Positions 7,329 to 16,201 are shown, numbered from the stretch's first letter. The stretch is DNA of 64,000 bases from Caccovicinus sp964425595 (GCA_964425595.1 CAYRMW010000001.1:1-64000), one strand, 5' to 3'. Program-made: numbers and translations. Notes: generated from the sequence alone by a model not told the origin.

Positions 7329-8450
7329 CTATTCTCTCAGCAGAAGGATCGCCCCCGGCCGTACAGTAAGCCACTGTGGTATCACCCCTGCGCTGTCATG
7401 GGTGTGGATCGTCTTTTCCACCTTCCACCAGAGACCGTTTTCCAGGGTCACATACCATTCAAACGGCATCTCCGTAACCGTGGCATTCCCCACCCGAATC
7501 CGATTTATACCATTTTCGTCGGCAGCCGGCCCCAAATCATGGGCCCGGATCCCCACCGCCGTGATCTCCGGCCCCACTTCCCGCTCGGTGATCAGCTCCA
7601 GGCCACCCCAGTCCAGCGCCCGGACCATGCGGGTCCCAAGCCGTTCTATCCGGGAAATATTCTTGCATCCGGTGAGACGGGCGGCCTGACAGGTTCCCGG
7701 ATCCTGAAAGATATCCCTGGTCCGGCCGGCAGCCAGTACGCGCCCGTTGTCCATCAGGATCAGATGATCGCACAGCTGGTATGCTTCATCCCGGTCATGA
7801 GTCACCATCACCGAAGCGCCGTCGTAATCCTTTAATACCCGGGCCAGTTCCAGGCGCAGCCCCTCCCGAAGGTAGGCATCCATAGCGGAAAACGGTTCAT
7901 CCAGCAAAAGCGCCCTGGGGCGGTAGGCAAGGATCCTGGCCAGGGCAGTCCGCTGCTGCTGCCCGCCGGACAGCTGGCCGGGATACCGCTTTTCCAGGCC
8001 GGACAGGCGAAACCGCCGGATCATTTCCTCCGTGCGGGCATCCTGCTCCGCCCGGCTTAAGGACCGCTCCCGGAAAAGAAATCCCCGGCTCTCACGGCTT
8101 CTTAATCCTGCCCGGATATTTTCTTCTACCGTCATATTGGGAAAAAGGGCGTAATTCTGGAACAGATAGCCCACCCGCCGCTGCTGCGGCTTTTGATTGA
8201 TCTTTTTCTGACGGTGAAAGAGGATCTGCTCCTGCGCGTTCTCCCCTTCTGCTGTGCGCAGAAGGATCTTCCCGTCATCGGGCGTCACGATCCCGGCAAT
8301 GGATTTTAGGGTCATGCTCTTCCCGCAGCCGGAGGGCCCCAGGATCCCAAGGCATCCCCCTGCGCAGGAGAACCGGATCTCAAGCGTAAAATCCTTCAGC
8401 TGTTTGCGGATGTCCACTTCCATCAGATTCATCGTTTCCCTGTCTTTCAT
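7329..8450 (-). CDS. modC: Molybdate ABC transporter ATP-binding protein
   Basis: A 373-residue ABC ATPase that powers molybdate import. It shows Walker A GPSGCGKSMTLK, Q-loop YLFQNYALFPNMTVEENI, signature LSGGQQQRTALARIL, Walker B ALLLDEPFSAMD and the H-loop VMVTHDRDEAYQL. The C-terminal ~110 residues form a TOBE/Mop-like domain typical of ModC. CAGGAGAG lies before the ATG. It is the last gene of the seven-gene Mo operon read from 13.8 kb and follows modB by 50 bp. Confidence 0.93.
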   Translation of the reverse strand: MKDRETMNLMEVDIRKQLKDFTLEIRFSCAGGCLGILGPSGCGKSMTLKSIAGIVTPDDGKILLRTAEGENAQEQILFHRQKKINQKPQQRRVGYLFQNYALFPNMTVEENIRAGLRSRESRGFLFRERSLSRAEQDARTEEMIRRFRLSGLEKRYPGQLSGGQQQRTALARILAYRPRALLLDEPFSAMDAYLREGLRLELARVLKDYDGASVMVTHDRDEAYQLCDHLILMDNGRVLAAGRTRDIFQDPGTCQAARLTGCKNISRIERLGTRMVRALDWGGLELITEREVGPEITAVGIRAHDLGPAADENGINRIRVGNATVTEMPFEWYVTLENGLWWKVEKTIHTHDSAGVIPQWLTVRPGAILLLRE

Positions 8451-8500
8451 CCTGGCTCTCTCCTGAAAACGCTGCCGTCCGGCAGCAGCGGCGGCTGTTT

Positions 8501-9172
8501 CTATCTTCTTCGTTTCTCTGTGTACATGGCCGCCCAGTTCATCAGCATGACCGAAAGGAGGGCAATCACCACGATGATCATCACGTAGCGGTTCGCCGCC
8601 TCCATATTTCCTGCTGCCACCTCGGAATAGACCGCCATGGGAAGCGTCCTGGTCTTCCCGGCGATATTCCCTGCGATCATGGCCGTAGCGCCGAATTCAC
8701 CCAGCCCACGGGCGAAGGCAAGGACGCCTCCGCTCACCACGCCGGGAACTGCGTTTGCCAGAAGGACTTTTCGAAAAATCGCCCATTCACTCATGCCAAG
8801 TGTACGCGCCGCGGCCGCCAGGTTTTGATCCACCTGCTCAAAGGCCCCCCTCGCCGACCGGTACATCAGAGGAAAGGACATCGTCACCGCCGCAATGACC
8901 GTAGCTCCCCAGGAAAACGCGATCTTGATGCTGAAAAAATCCAGAAAAAACTTTCCCAGAGGCCGCTTTACCCCGAACAGATAAAGTAAGAAGTAGCCCG
9001 CCACCGTGGGCGGCAGCACCATGGGCAGCGTCAGGATGCCGTCAAGGAGCATCCTGATCCGTCCGTCCCGGATGCTGACCACGAGCCATGCCGCCAGGAT
9101 GCCCAGAAAAAAGGTAATGAAAATCGAAAGACCTGCCGTCTTCATGGATATAAAGACCGGTGACCAATCCAT
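8501..9172 (-). CDS. modB: Molybdate ABC transporter permease
   Basis: A 223-residue inner-membrane permease with about five hydrophobic helices. The segments LPMVLPPTVAGYFLLYLFG and RGLGEFGATAMIAGNIAGKT (the EAA-type loop that meets ModC) are typical of ModB. GGGAGGG lies 6 nt before the ATG. It sits between modA and modC in the expected order; a dimer with two ModC subunits would form the importer. Confidence 0.93.
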   Translation of the reverse strand: MDWSPVFISMKTAGLSIFITFFLGILAAWLVVSIRDGRIRMLLDGILTLPMVLPPTVAGYFLLYLFGVKRPLGKFFLDFFSIKIAFSWGATVIAAVTMSFPLMYRSARGAFEQVDQNLAAAARTLGMSEWAIFRKVLLANAVPGVVSGGVLAFARGLGEFGATAMIAGNIAGKTRTLPMAVYSEVAAGNMEAANRYVMIIVVIALLSVMLMNWAAMYTEKRRR

Positions 9173-9240
9173 ATGTTTCCCTCCCGTTTTGCTGATATTT
9201 CCATGCGCCGGGACGCCTCATACGCAGTAACCCGCAGCGA

Positions 9241-10164
9241 TCAGTCTTCACTGGCAGCGGCAAATCCGTAAGACGCAAATACATCCATCGCTTCCTCCGT
9301 CTTCAGGAAATCCACCAGATCGCGGGCGGCTTGCGGATGTGCCGTATCCTTCACCACAGCGACCGGATAGATCACCTTCGACTCCAGGCTGCCCTCCGGC
9401 GCCTCCGCGACTACGTCCACCTGATCCGGCATACTGGCCGCATCCGTAGCGTAAACAATACCTGCATCGGCGCTGGCTGCCGCTACCTGGTTCAGCACTT
9501 CGGTTACATTCGTGCCGAAGCTGACCCTGCCCTGGATGCTGTCCCAGATGCCCAGACTGGTCAGCGCTTCTTCCGCGTACTGACCTGCCGGAACACTGGC
9601 CGGATCGCCAAGCGCGATGCTTTCCGCGCTGACGATATCCGTAAAATCGGTAAACCCGGCCTCATTGCCCGCGGGAACGATCAGGACAATCTTATTCTCC
9701 AGAAGATCCGTGATCGTATCGGACTCGATCAGTCCTTCCTCATCCAACGCGTCCATCTGCGTGACGGCAGCGGACATGAAGACATCCGCCTCCAGCCCCT
9801 CTTCGATCTGTGTCTGCAGCTTTCCCGAACTGTCATAGGTTCCCGTCACCGTAATATTCGGATACAGCTCCTGAAACATGGGGATCAGCTCATCCTCGAA
9901 GACATTCTTTAAGCTGGCGGCAGCGGCAAGCAGGATCTCCTCGCTCTCTCCGTCGGCCGTATCAGCCCCGGCGGCTTCCTCCGTCTCTTCAACGGCTTCC
10001 TCCGTATCCTCGGCAGCTTCCCCGTCCTCCTGTCCTTTTGACGCTTCCTCCGCCGCTGTCTCCTGAGATGCTGCGGCTTCCCCGCTCTCCGAAGAGCAGC
10101 CGGCCAGCATTCCTGCCGCCAGCGCCGCTGTCATCATCCATGCCAATGTCCTTGTTTTTCTCAT
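9241..10164 (-). CDS. modA: Molybdate-binding lipoprotein
   Basis: The 307-residue product has a lipoprotein signal (MRKTRTLAWMMTAALAAGML, then lipobox LAGC), a long acidic Glu/Ala/Asp/Thr-rich linker (about residues 23-75), and a ModA-type solute-binding domain starting ILLAAAASLKNVFEDELIPMF. The motifs YDSSGKLQTQIEEG and ALGDPASVPAGQYAEEAL contact the oxyanion in this family. I choose the ATG at 10164 because GGAGG lies 7 nt before it and it starts the signal peptide; an in-frame ATG at 10275 would overlap the upstream gene. It should be anchored outside the membrane and pass molybdate (perhaps tungstate) to ModBC. Confidence 0.93.
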   Translation of the reverse strand: MRKTRTLAWMMTAALAAGMLAGCSSESGEAAASQETAAEEASKGQEDGEAAEDTEEAVEETEEAAGADTADGESEEILLAAAASLKNVFEDELIPMFQELYPNITVTGTYDSSGKLQTQIEEGLEADVFMSAAVTQMDALDEEGLIESDTITDLLENKIVLIVPAGNEAGFTDFTDIVSAESIALGDPASVPAGQYAEEALTSLGIWDSIQGRVSFGTNVTEVLNQVAAASADAGIVYATDAASMPDQVDVVAEAPEGSLESKVIYPVAVVKDTAHPQAARDLVDFLKTEEAMDVFASYGFAAASED

Positions 10165-10216
10165 CCTTTTTCCTCCGTCTCGTATCAAAATCATACCGGT
10201 ATTCACCATAAACGCA

Positions 10217-11173
10217 TCACTCCTGCCTGGCGCACTCTGAGGCGCTGCCCCGCAGGATCCGAAGCCCGTGCTCAAGGGGCTCCAAAATAAACGAAAGACT
10301 CTCCCTGACGGCCTTCGGGCTGCCCGGAAGGTTTACGATCAGGGTTTTTTTGCGGATCACCGACACCCCACGCCCCAGCATGGCGCGGCTGGTCAGCTCC
10401 ATGGACCGAAAGCGAATATACTCGGCGATCCCCGGCGCGTTCCGATCCGCCACAGCCATCGTCGCCTCCGGCGTCTGATCCCGCATGGACAAGCCGGTGC
10501 CGCCGCTGGTCACGATCAGATCAAGCTGTCTTTCGTCCGTCAGGCGGATCAGCTGTTTCTTCAGCAATTCCGGCTCATCGGGAAGCAGAAGGACTTCCTC
10601 TACCTGGTATCCGGCCTGCTCAAGCATCTCCCGCGCCGCCGGGCCGCTCTCATCCTTCCGCTTTCCGGCCGCGCCCTGATCGCTCAGCACGATCACCGCC
10701 GCCGAAAACGGCCGTGTTGGGTCAGGCATCACCACTTTCATCCGGTCGCCCGGGCGGACGATGCCCTCCCGGTTCACACGGGCAAAGACGCCCTGGGAAG
10801 GCATGATGCACTCGCCCATCCGCCGGTAAATGGCACAATGGCTGTGGCACTCCTTTCCGATCTGGGTGATCTCCAGCTGCGCATCGTTAACAATGAGCCG
10901 GGCGCCCACCGGCAGGCCGGAAAAATCGATGCCTTCCACCACCAGGTTTTCTCCGAACGCGCCGTCTTCCACACCCGCGCCGCGGGCATTAAAATCCCGG
11001 ATCCGGTCATAGGAAAGCAGGCTTACCTGACGATGCCAGTTTCCTCCATGCGCATCCCCTTCGATGCCAAAATGCATGACCAGGCGGCCCTCCGGCACGG
11101 CATGCTTTGGGGTGCCGCGTTGTTCGCTGATACAGACCGCCCGGATCCGTCCCTCTGTCCGTTCCCGATCCAT
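10217..11173 (-). CDS. MOSC domain fused to MogA/MoaB-type molybdopterin adenylyltransferase
   Basis: A 318-residue two-domain protein. Residues 1-150 are a MOSC domain: FGIEGDAHGGNWHRQVSLLS, then GAFGENLVVEGIDF and the conserved cysteine in GKECHSHCAIY; MOSC domains bind molybdenum cofactor through that Cys. Residues 155-315 are MoaB/MogA-like: AAVIVLSDQGAAGKRKDESGP, VTSGGTGLSMRDQTPEA and VNLPGSPKAVRESL, which bind molybdopterin and adenylate it. It starts 4 bp after moaA ends and leads into modA, so it belongs to the Mo cofactor operon. The fused form suggests that cofactor activation and sulfur/selenium handling or delivery are held together. Confidence 0.88.
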   Translation of the reverse strand: MDRERTEGRIRAVCISEQRGTPKHAVPEGRLVMHFGIEGDAHGGNWHRQVSLLSYDRIRDFNARGAGVEDGAFGENLVVEGIDFSGLPVGARLIVNDAQLEITQIGKECHSHCAIYRRMGECIMPSQGVFARVNREGIVRPGDRMKVVMPDPTRPFSAAVIVLSDQGAAGKRKDESGPAAREMLEQAGYQVEEVLLLPDEPELLKKQLIRLTDERQLDLIVTSGGTGLSMRDQTPEATMAVADRNAPGIAEYIRFRSMELTSRAMLGRGVSVIRKKTLIVNLPGSPKAVRESLSFILEPLEHGLRILRGSASECARQE

Positions 11174-11177
11174 GGTT

Positions 11178-12257
11178 TCATCCTCCTATATCGATCATCT
11201 TCCTCTGCTCCGTCATCGCCTGAGGCTGTTCAAAGCAGTGTGCCCCTGGCTTTGCCCATACAGCCTTTTCCATGGCCGCCGAAAGGCGTCTTTGCAGATT
11301 TTCCTCTCCGGGGCAACCGGCATACCTCCATTTCCGGCGGCCGTTTTCCCGGACCTCATCCGGCTGGTCCTGCCTAAGCACGGCGCGCAGATCCACCCCA
11401 TCCGGATAGCACAGGCAGGTCTTTAAAAAGCCGTCGGCAGTCAGGCGAACGCGGCTGCAGTCCGCGCAGAACTTCCCGTGGATGGCGCTGATCAGTCCCA
11501 GGCTCCCCTGAAACCCGGGGATCCGGTAATATACCGCCGGCCCGGCTCCATGGCGCCGTCCGTCCGGCTCCATCCCCGGATAGCGCTTCTGCATCTCCCG
11601 AAAAAGCGTCTCGTGATCAATGGCCGGATACCGGCGCCCGTATCCGATCGGCATCATTTCGATAAAGCGCACATCCACCGGCAGGCTCCTGGCAAACTCC
11701 GCCACAAAAACCCAGTCCGGCGACGCATCCTCTCCGCTGCCCAAACGTCCCGCCCCGGCGAAGCCGGCCCGCTCAAAATCCAGGGATACCGCGTTGACCT
11801 TGACCGGGATACCGCATTGGCTTGCCGCTTGTATGGCGGACTCCACCGTTTCCAGCCCGTCCTTGCCGGTGATCTGCCAGTAGCGGAGGTGATCCCTGGT
11901 GTCCAGGCTGATGTTGATGCCGCTAATCCCCGCTTCAAGAAGCTCCGGCAGGTTCTCCTTAAGAAGGATTCCGTTCGTCGTAAGCGTCACGGACGCGATT
12001 CCCGGCACCGATCTGACCATTCGCACAAACTGCGCGCATCCTCTGCGTACCAGCGGCTCACCCCCGGTGATCTTAATATGGCGGATCCCAAGGCGGGCCC
12101 CGCAGATTACCACCGCCAGCATTTCCTCAAAGGTGAGGATCTTTACCGCCGGCTGCTTTTTCGCGCCGTAGGGCATACAGTAGCAGCAGCGCAGATTGCA
12201 CCGGTCCGTGATCGAGATCCTCATGTAGTCGATCGTTCTTCCGTAAGCGTCTTTCAT
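11178..12257 (-). CDS. moaA: GTP 3',8-cyclase
   Basis: A radical SAM enzyme of 359 residues that, with MoaC, turns GTP into cyclic pyranopterin monophosphate, the first step of molybdopterin synthesis. The SAM-cluster cysteines are C20, C24 and C27 (CNLRCCYC), followed by KITGGEPLVRRG. The second, substrate-binding cluster is in FCADCSRVRLTADGFLKTCL near residue 265. Length is slightly above average (about 330) owing to the C-terminal tail. Its ATG overlaps the moaC stop (ATGA), so the two are coupled. Confidence 0.94.
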   Translation of the reverse strand: MKDAYGRTIDYMRISITDRCNLRCCYCMPYGAKKQPAVKILTFEEMLAVVICGARLGIRHIKITGGEPLVRRGCAQFVRMVRSVPGIASVTLTTNGILLKENLPELLEAGISGINISLDTRDHLRYWQITGKDGLETVESAIQAASQCGIPVKVNAVSLDFERAGFAGAGRLGSGEDASPDWVFVAEFARSLPVDVRFIEMMPIGYGRRYPAIDHETLFREMQKRYPGMEPDGRRHGAGPAVYYRIPGFQGSLGLISAIHGKFCADCSRVRLTADGFLKTCLCYPDGVDLRAVLRQDQPDEVRENGRRKWRYAGCPGEENLQRRLSAAMEKAVWAKPGAHCFEQPQAMTEQRKMIDIGG

Positions 12258-12745
12258 GGCTCCTTTACCGCTTTCGGGTGGATAAATTCCCCGCTCTTTC
12301 CGCCGGACTTATGTTCCAGCCGGATCTCGCCCATCTCCATGGTCTTATCCGCCGCCTTGCACATATCGTAGATCGTCAGGAGGGCCGTCGCCACACCGGT
12401 CAGCGCCTCCATTTCCACACCGGTCTTTCCCGTCGTCCTGGCCGTGCAGACCGCTTCGATCCCGCACCGTTCCTCCCTGATGAAAAAATCAAGGGTAAGG
12501 CCGGAAAGCGGCAGGGGATGGCATAACGGGATCAGCTCACTGGTCCGCTTGGCCCCCATGATCCCGGCGATCCGCGCCGTACCCAGCACATCGCCCTTTT
12601 TTGCCGCCCCCTGCATGACCATGGCAAGACATTCGCGGCTCATAAAAATGATCCCCCTGGCCTCTGCCTCCCGGACGGTGTCCGCCTTCTGTCCCACATC
12701 CACCATGCGGGCATTGCCCTGTTCATCAAAATGCGTCAATTCCAT
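12254..12745 (-). CDS. moaC: Cyclic pyranopterin monophosphate synthase
   Basis: A 163-residue enzyme of normal length that acts after MoaA to form cyclic pyranopterin monophosphate. The family motifs VDVGQKADTVREAEARG, AKRTSELIPLCHPLPL and KTGVEMEALTGVATALLTIYDMCK are complete, including the catalytic lysine and aspartate in the last stretch. The gene lies 6 bp downstream of the molybdopterin-binding gene and overlaps moaA. Confidence 0.95.
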   Translation of the reverse strand: MELTHFDEQGNARMVDVGQKADTVREAEARGIIFMSRECLAMVMQGAAKKGDVLGTARIAGIMGAKRTSELIPLCHPLPLSGLTLDFFIREERCGIEAVCTARTTGKTGVEMEALTGVATALLTIYDMCKAADKTMEMGEIRLEHKSGGKSGEFIHPKAVKEP

Positions 12746-12751
12746 CGCCTC

Positions 12752-13813
12752 CTACCACCCCTTTCCAAAACCGCAGGCCGGCCAGGTACAGACCGGGCAA
12801 TTCAGGCACAGGCCGCCCTCGCCCAGTGAAGCCAGCTCGTCGGCCGTCACCGGATCATCGGCCATCACCCGTGGGAGCACCAGGTCAAAGATCGTCCGCT
12901 TCGCGTACATCACGCAGCCAGGAAGCCCCATGACCGGGACCACGCGCGCCGCGCCGCCTTCTCCTGCCGTCGTATAATAGGCCAGTAAAAACATCGCGCC
13001 CGGCAGCACCGGCGCGCCGTAGGCGATCACCCTGGCGCCGGTGTTTTTAATGGCTAGCGGCGTCCGATCATCCGGATCCACGCTCATGCCGCCGGTACAG
13101 ACAACCAGATCCGCACCCCTGGCGATCATGCGCAGGATCGCTTCCGTCACCTTCTTATCGTCATCGTTCCAGATCTCGTGGCCGATCACTTCCGCGCCGT
13201 ACTCCGCGAGTTTTTCCCGGACCACCGGCGTAAAGGTGTCCTGTATCCTGCCGTAATATACCTCGTTTCCCGTGGTCACGATGGCCGCCTTCTTTTTCTT
13301 AAATGGCAAAAGCCGGAGGATCGGGCTTCCGCCGGTGATCGCCATCACCTTTTTCCTGGCCGCCTCCATCCGCTCTTCTTCGATCACCAGGGGAATGATC
13401 CGCGTACCCGCCAGCTTATCTCCCGCCTTCACCGGAATGTTCCCGTGCCGGGCGGCGATCATCATCCGGCCCATGCCGTTTACGGCCCTGAGCGCCTCTT
13501 TATTCACCTTAAACAGGCCGCCGCATGCCGCCGTCAGCTCGATCTTTCCCTCTTTCGGCGCAGAGCGATCCATCTGTTCGCCCTGGCACATAGCGCAGAG
13601 GATCTCGGCCGCCTCGTCTTCATGGAGCATCCCCTCTGTCTTTTCCCAGACGTAAAGCTGGTCTTTCCCCAGGCTTAAGAGCACCGGGATATCCTCCTTC
13701 GTCACCATATGGCCTTTCCGAAACCGGGCGTCCTTGGTAACGCCCCGAATGATCTGCGTGATATCATGGCACAGTATCGCGCCCTCTGCCTGCGTCGTGC
13801 GAATCAGCTTCAT
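12752..13813 (-). CDS. Molybdopterin-binding protein with a C-terminal cysteine cluster
   Basis: First gene of the Mo operon. From the ATG at 13813 (AGGAGG 9 nt upstream) it encodes 353 residues. The segment AAIVTTGNEVYYGRIQDTFTP (about 180-200), then VVCTGGMSVDPDDRTP and VPVMGLPGCVMYAKRTIFD, mark the MoeA/MoaB-type molybdopterin-binding fold; the N-terminal ~150 residues are related to Firmicute proteins that accompany molybdenum hydroxylases. The last residues read CLNCPVCTWPACGFGKGW, four cysteines within 12 residues, which could bind zinc, an Fe-S cluster or selenium/sulfur. A longer start at 13930 lacks a ribosome site. It may replace MoeA in Mo insertion or cofactor delivery; this is inference. 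Confidence 0.8.
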   Translation of the reverse strand: MKLIRTTQAEGAILCHDITQIIRGVTKDARFRKGHMVTKEDIPVLLSLGKDQLYVWEKTEGMLHEDEAAEILCAMCQGEQMDRSAPKEGKIELTAACGGLFKVNKEALRAVNGMGRMMIAARHGNIPVKAGDKLAGTRIIPLVIEEERMEAARKKVMAITGGSPILRLLPFKKKKAAIVTTGNEVYYGRIQDTFTPVVREKLAEYGAEVIGHEIWNDDDKKVTEAILRMIARGADLVVCTGGMSVDPDDRTPLAIKNTGARVIAYGAPVLPGAMFLLAYYTTAGEGGAARVVPVMGLPGCVMYAKRTIFDLVLPRVMADDPVTADELASLGEGGLCLNCPVCTWPACGFGKGW

Positions 13814-13862
13814 CTCCTGCTGCCTCCTACCGTTATTTTTTTGCAAGAATAACGCTATGGAA

Positions 13863-13891
13863 AGCATATACGATTTCTGCCGGTTTGTAAA
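13863..13891 (-). promoter_or_regulatory. Promoter of the moa-mod operon
   Basis: On the minus strand TTTACA (plus 13886-13891) is followed after 17 bp by TATGCT (plus 13863-13868), about 50 bp upstream of the first gene. It lies just past the thiT terminator, so the seven genes from 13813 to 7329 form their own unit. I see no obvious operator or riboswitch in 13814-13942. Confidence 0.65.
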
Positions 13892-13942
13892 TAGCATCCG
13901 GCAAAAAAAGCAGGTCGCCGCACCACGCATTTTTTTCGGGCA

Positions 13943-13998
13943 TAAAAACGGAGCCGCCGCACCGCAGATGATCGCTCATCTGTGATGCAGCGGCTCCC
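13943..13998 (-). terminator. Terminator after thiT
   Basis: On the minus strand GGAGCCGC pairs with GCGGCTCC and CAGATGA with TCATCTG around a short loop (plus 13950-13997), followed by GTTTTT (plus 13944-13949). It ends the long minus-strand series from 31 kb and insulates the moa-mod operon. Confidence 0.88.
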
Positions 13999-14056
13999 TG
14001 AATCCGCTTTCGCCGTCTGCTTACCGCTCCTGTCCCGCTTCCGACCGCGGGGCGGC

Positions 14057-14716
14057 TTAAGAAACCGCCTGCCGTTTGATCTGTGTCAGCGCTTTGGATA
14101 CCGACGGAATGGAAATCACGATCACTGTCAGCACGCCTTCCGCCAGGATATAAGAATAATTGTAAATGATGGGATAAAGGGCGGTCAGCGACTGCGGGAA
14201 ATCTTCCGGCATGTAATCCATCCAGTAAAGATAGCCACCGAGGGCGTGAAACGCGCCGCGTACGAGGATACCCAGGATATAGCCCTTGCGCAGCCCGTTT
14301 TTCGACCTGGAAAACAGGCCGGACAAACCCAGGGCCGAAAACGCCAGGATGTAATCACAGCATACCTGAAAAAAGGACAGGACATACGGTTCCTGAAGGA
14401 ACTGCAGGATGCCATAGGCCAGGCCGGTCATGATGCCCGTACGCAGGCCGTACCAGTAGCCGATCAGGCAGATAAACAGCATACTGAACAGCGTCACGGA
14501 GCCTCCATAGGGCAGAGCAAAAAGTTTCATATACGAAGTGAGAAAGGACAGCGCCATGGCCGCCGCGCAGAATACCAGCTGTTTTGTGGAAAGCGCCCGG
14601 GAAACGCCGCTTTTGGCGCGGCACAGAGCCGCTCCAAGCAAAAGAAGCAGGATGGCTGCCGCGCACAGCGCGTACCCTGCAGGAGCCAGTCCGCCTTCTA
14701 ACGTAATGATTGACAT
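14057..14716 (-). CDS. thiT: ThiT-like energy-coupling factor thiamine transporter, substrate-binding subunit
   Basis: A 219-residue membrane protein. After an N-terminal helix not present in all homologues (residues 10-30), the core shows about six helices and the ThiT hallmarks: LPYGGSVTLFSMLFICLIGYWYGLRTGI, then YGILQFLQEPYVLSFFQ with tryptophan/tyrosine-rich loops that bind thiamine. It would recruit the shared EcfA/EcfT motor, not found here. AAGGAGG lies before the ATG. The 78 bp before it is too short for, and does not show, a TPP riboswitch; a CCGCCGGA/TCCGGCGG inverted repeat lies at 14752-14784. Confidence 0.85.
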   Translation of the reverse strand: MSIITLEGGLAPAGYALCAAAILLLLLGAALCRAKSGVSRALSTKQLVFCAAAMALSFLTSYMKLFALPYGGSVTLFSMLFICLIGYWYGLRTGIMTGLAYGILQFLQEPYVLSFFQVCCDYILAFSALGLSGLFSRSKNGLRKGYILGILVRGAFHALGGYLYWMDYMPEDFPQSLTALYPIIYNYSYILAEGVLTVIVISIPSVSKALTQIKRQAVS

Positions 14717-14751
14717 CTTCTTTTTCCTCCTTATGCATCGTAACCGTCCTG

Positions 14752-14784
14752 CCGCCGGACAGGCGTTTTCTTTTTATCCGGCGG
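14752..14784. repeat. Inverted repeat before thiT
   Basis: CCGCCGGA (14752-14759) and TCCGGCGG (14777-14784) with a 17-nt A/T-rich loop, between fumB and thiT. It lacks a T run on the minus strand, so it may attenuate or protect RNA ends rather than terminate. Confidence 0.4.
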
Positions 14785-14794
14785 GACGCGCCGG

Positions 14795-15358
14795 TTAACC
14801 ATCCTTCCTCTGCCGCAGATACTCCCCGCGCCCCTGTTCATACAGATTATTCCCCTGGCTGTCGATGATGACCACCAACGGCATGTCCTCCACTTCCAGC
14901 CTGCGCAGGGCCTCCGCACCCAGATCTTCGTAGGCGACTAGCTCACATTTTTTGATGGTTTTGGCCAGAAGCGCTCCTGCTCCGCCGATGGCGCCGAAAT
15001 AGACGCCTTCATATGTCCGGATGGCGTCGATCACTTCCGGAAGCCTGGCGCCTTTCCCGATCATCCCCCTCGCTCCCGCCTCCATCATCCGCGGAGCGTA
15101 AGCATCCATCCGCCCGCTGGTCGTGGGGCCTGCGGAGCCGATGACCTGTCCCGGCTTCGCCGGCGTGGGGCCAACGTAATAAATGGTGGCATCCTCGGCA
15201 TCAAAAGGCAGCGCCTCGCCGCGCGCCAGCGCTTCGCACATCCGCTTATGACCCGCATCCCGCGAAGTGTAGATCGTTCCGGATAAAAGCACCTGATCTC
15301 CCGCATGAAGGGTCCGGGCCAGTTCCCTGGTCAGAGGAAGCCGGATCCGTCTCGCCAT
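14795..15358 (-). CDS. fumB: Class I fumarate hydratase, beta subunit
   Basis: The 187-residue beta subunit (equal to the C-terminal part of one-chain class I fumarases) that pairs with the alpha subunit encoded just before it. The motifs GTIYTSRDAGHKRM, YVGPTPAKPGQVIGSAGPTTSGRMD and IGKGARLPEV are diagnostic; the SAGPTTS stretch is part of the active site. Its ATG directly follows the alpha-subunit stop with GGAGGTGAT as ribosome site. L-tartrate dehydratase subunits share this fold, so the substrate could differ, but motif match favours fumarate. Confidence 0.88.
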   Translation of the reverse strand: MARRIRLPLTRELARTLHAGDQVLLSGTIYTSRDAGHKRMCEALARGEALPFDAEDATIYYVGPTPAKPGQVIGSAGPTTSGRMDAYAPRMMEAGARGMIGKGARLPEVIDAIRTYEGVYFGAIGGAGALLAKTIKKCELVAYEDLGAEALRRLEVEDMPLVVIIDSQGNNLYEQGRGEYLRQRKDG

Positions 15359-16201
15359 TTATATCACCTCCGTCTTATGCCGTGTCACATGGCAGCTAAT
15401 GTTGATGGCGCAGGGCATTCCCGCGATATGGGTGGGCATCGTCTCGATATTTAAGCCGATGGCCGTCGTCCGCCCGCCAAAGCCCTGCGGTCCGATGCCC
15501 AGACGGTTCACCTTCTTAAGCATCTCTTCCTCCAGCGCGGCGTAATAGGGATCCGGGTTTCTTGATCCCAGTTTTCGCAAAAGCGCCTTCTTGGCCAGAA
15601 GGGCAGCCTTATCAAAAGTGCCGCCGATCCCCACGCCGATAACGATGGGTGGACAGGGGTTCGGTCCCGCCGCCTCCACCGTTTCCAGGATAAAGTCCTT
15701 GATGCCCTCGATACCGGCCGATGGCTTGAACATCCGCACGGCGCTCATGTTCTCGCTCCCAAAGCCCTTCGGCGCCACCGTAACGCGGATCTTCTCCCCC
15801 GGCACGATCTCGACATAAAGCATGGCCGGTGTATTATCCCCCGTGTTTCCCCGGCGCACCGGATCACGGACCACGGATTTGCGCAGATAGCCGTTTGTAT
15901 AGCCTCTGCGCACGCCTTCATCCACCGCTTCACGCAGACTCCCCCCGGCGATATGCACATCCTGTCCGATCTCCAGAAACACACAGGCCATCCCCGTATC
16001 CTGACAGATGGGCACCTGCTCCTGCCCGGCGATCGTGAAGTTTTCGATGATGTTATCCAAAACGCCCCGGGCAATCGCCCAGTCCTCTTCTTCTCTGTAC
16101 TGCCGGATCGCCGCCTTTACGTCTTCCGGCAGATACAGGCAGGCCTCGACGCACAGCCGTTCAACCACATCCGTGATCTGTGATGCCGCAATTTCCCTCA
16201 T
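15359..16201 (-). CDS. fumA: Class I fumarate hydratase, alpha subunit
   Basis: A 280-residue oxygen-sensitive [4Fe-4S] hydro-lyase subunit interconverting fumarate and malate. Cluster cysteines are in PICQDTGMACVF, NPCPPIVIGVGIGGTFDKA and MPCAINISCHVTRHK. I choose the ATG at 16201 because GGAGG lies 5 nt before it and the protein then starts where homologues do; the open frame continues upstream to 16447 as an artefact overlapping the glycosidase gene. A 55-bp spacer separates it from that gene. In the purine context it could handle C4 acids produced downstream, but this is not shown. Confidence 0.9.
   Translation of the reverse strand: MREIAASQITDVVERLCVEACLYLPEDVKAAIRQYREEEDWAIARGVLDNIIENFTIAGQEQVPICQDTGMACVFLEIGQDVHIAGGSLREAVDEGVRRGYTNGYLRKSVVRDPVRRGNTGDNTPAMLYVEIVPGEKIRVTVAPKGFGSENMSAVRMFKPSAGIEGIKDFILETVEAAGPNPCPPIVIGVGIGGTFDKAALLAKKALLRKLGSRNPDPYYAALEEEMLKKVNRLGIGPQGFGGRTTAIGLNIETMPTHIAGMPCAINISCHVTRHKTEVI

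Noticed and set aside
14717..14794. TPP riboswitch before thiT
   Set aside because: The gap is 78 bp and lacks the CTGAGA and ACCTGATCTGG-type core elements.
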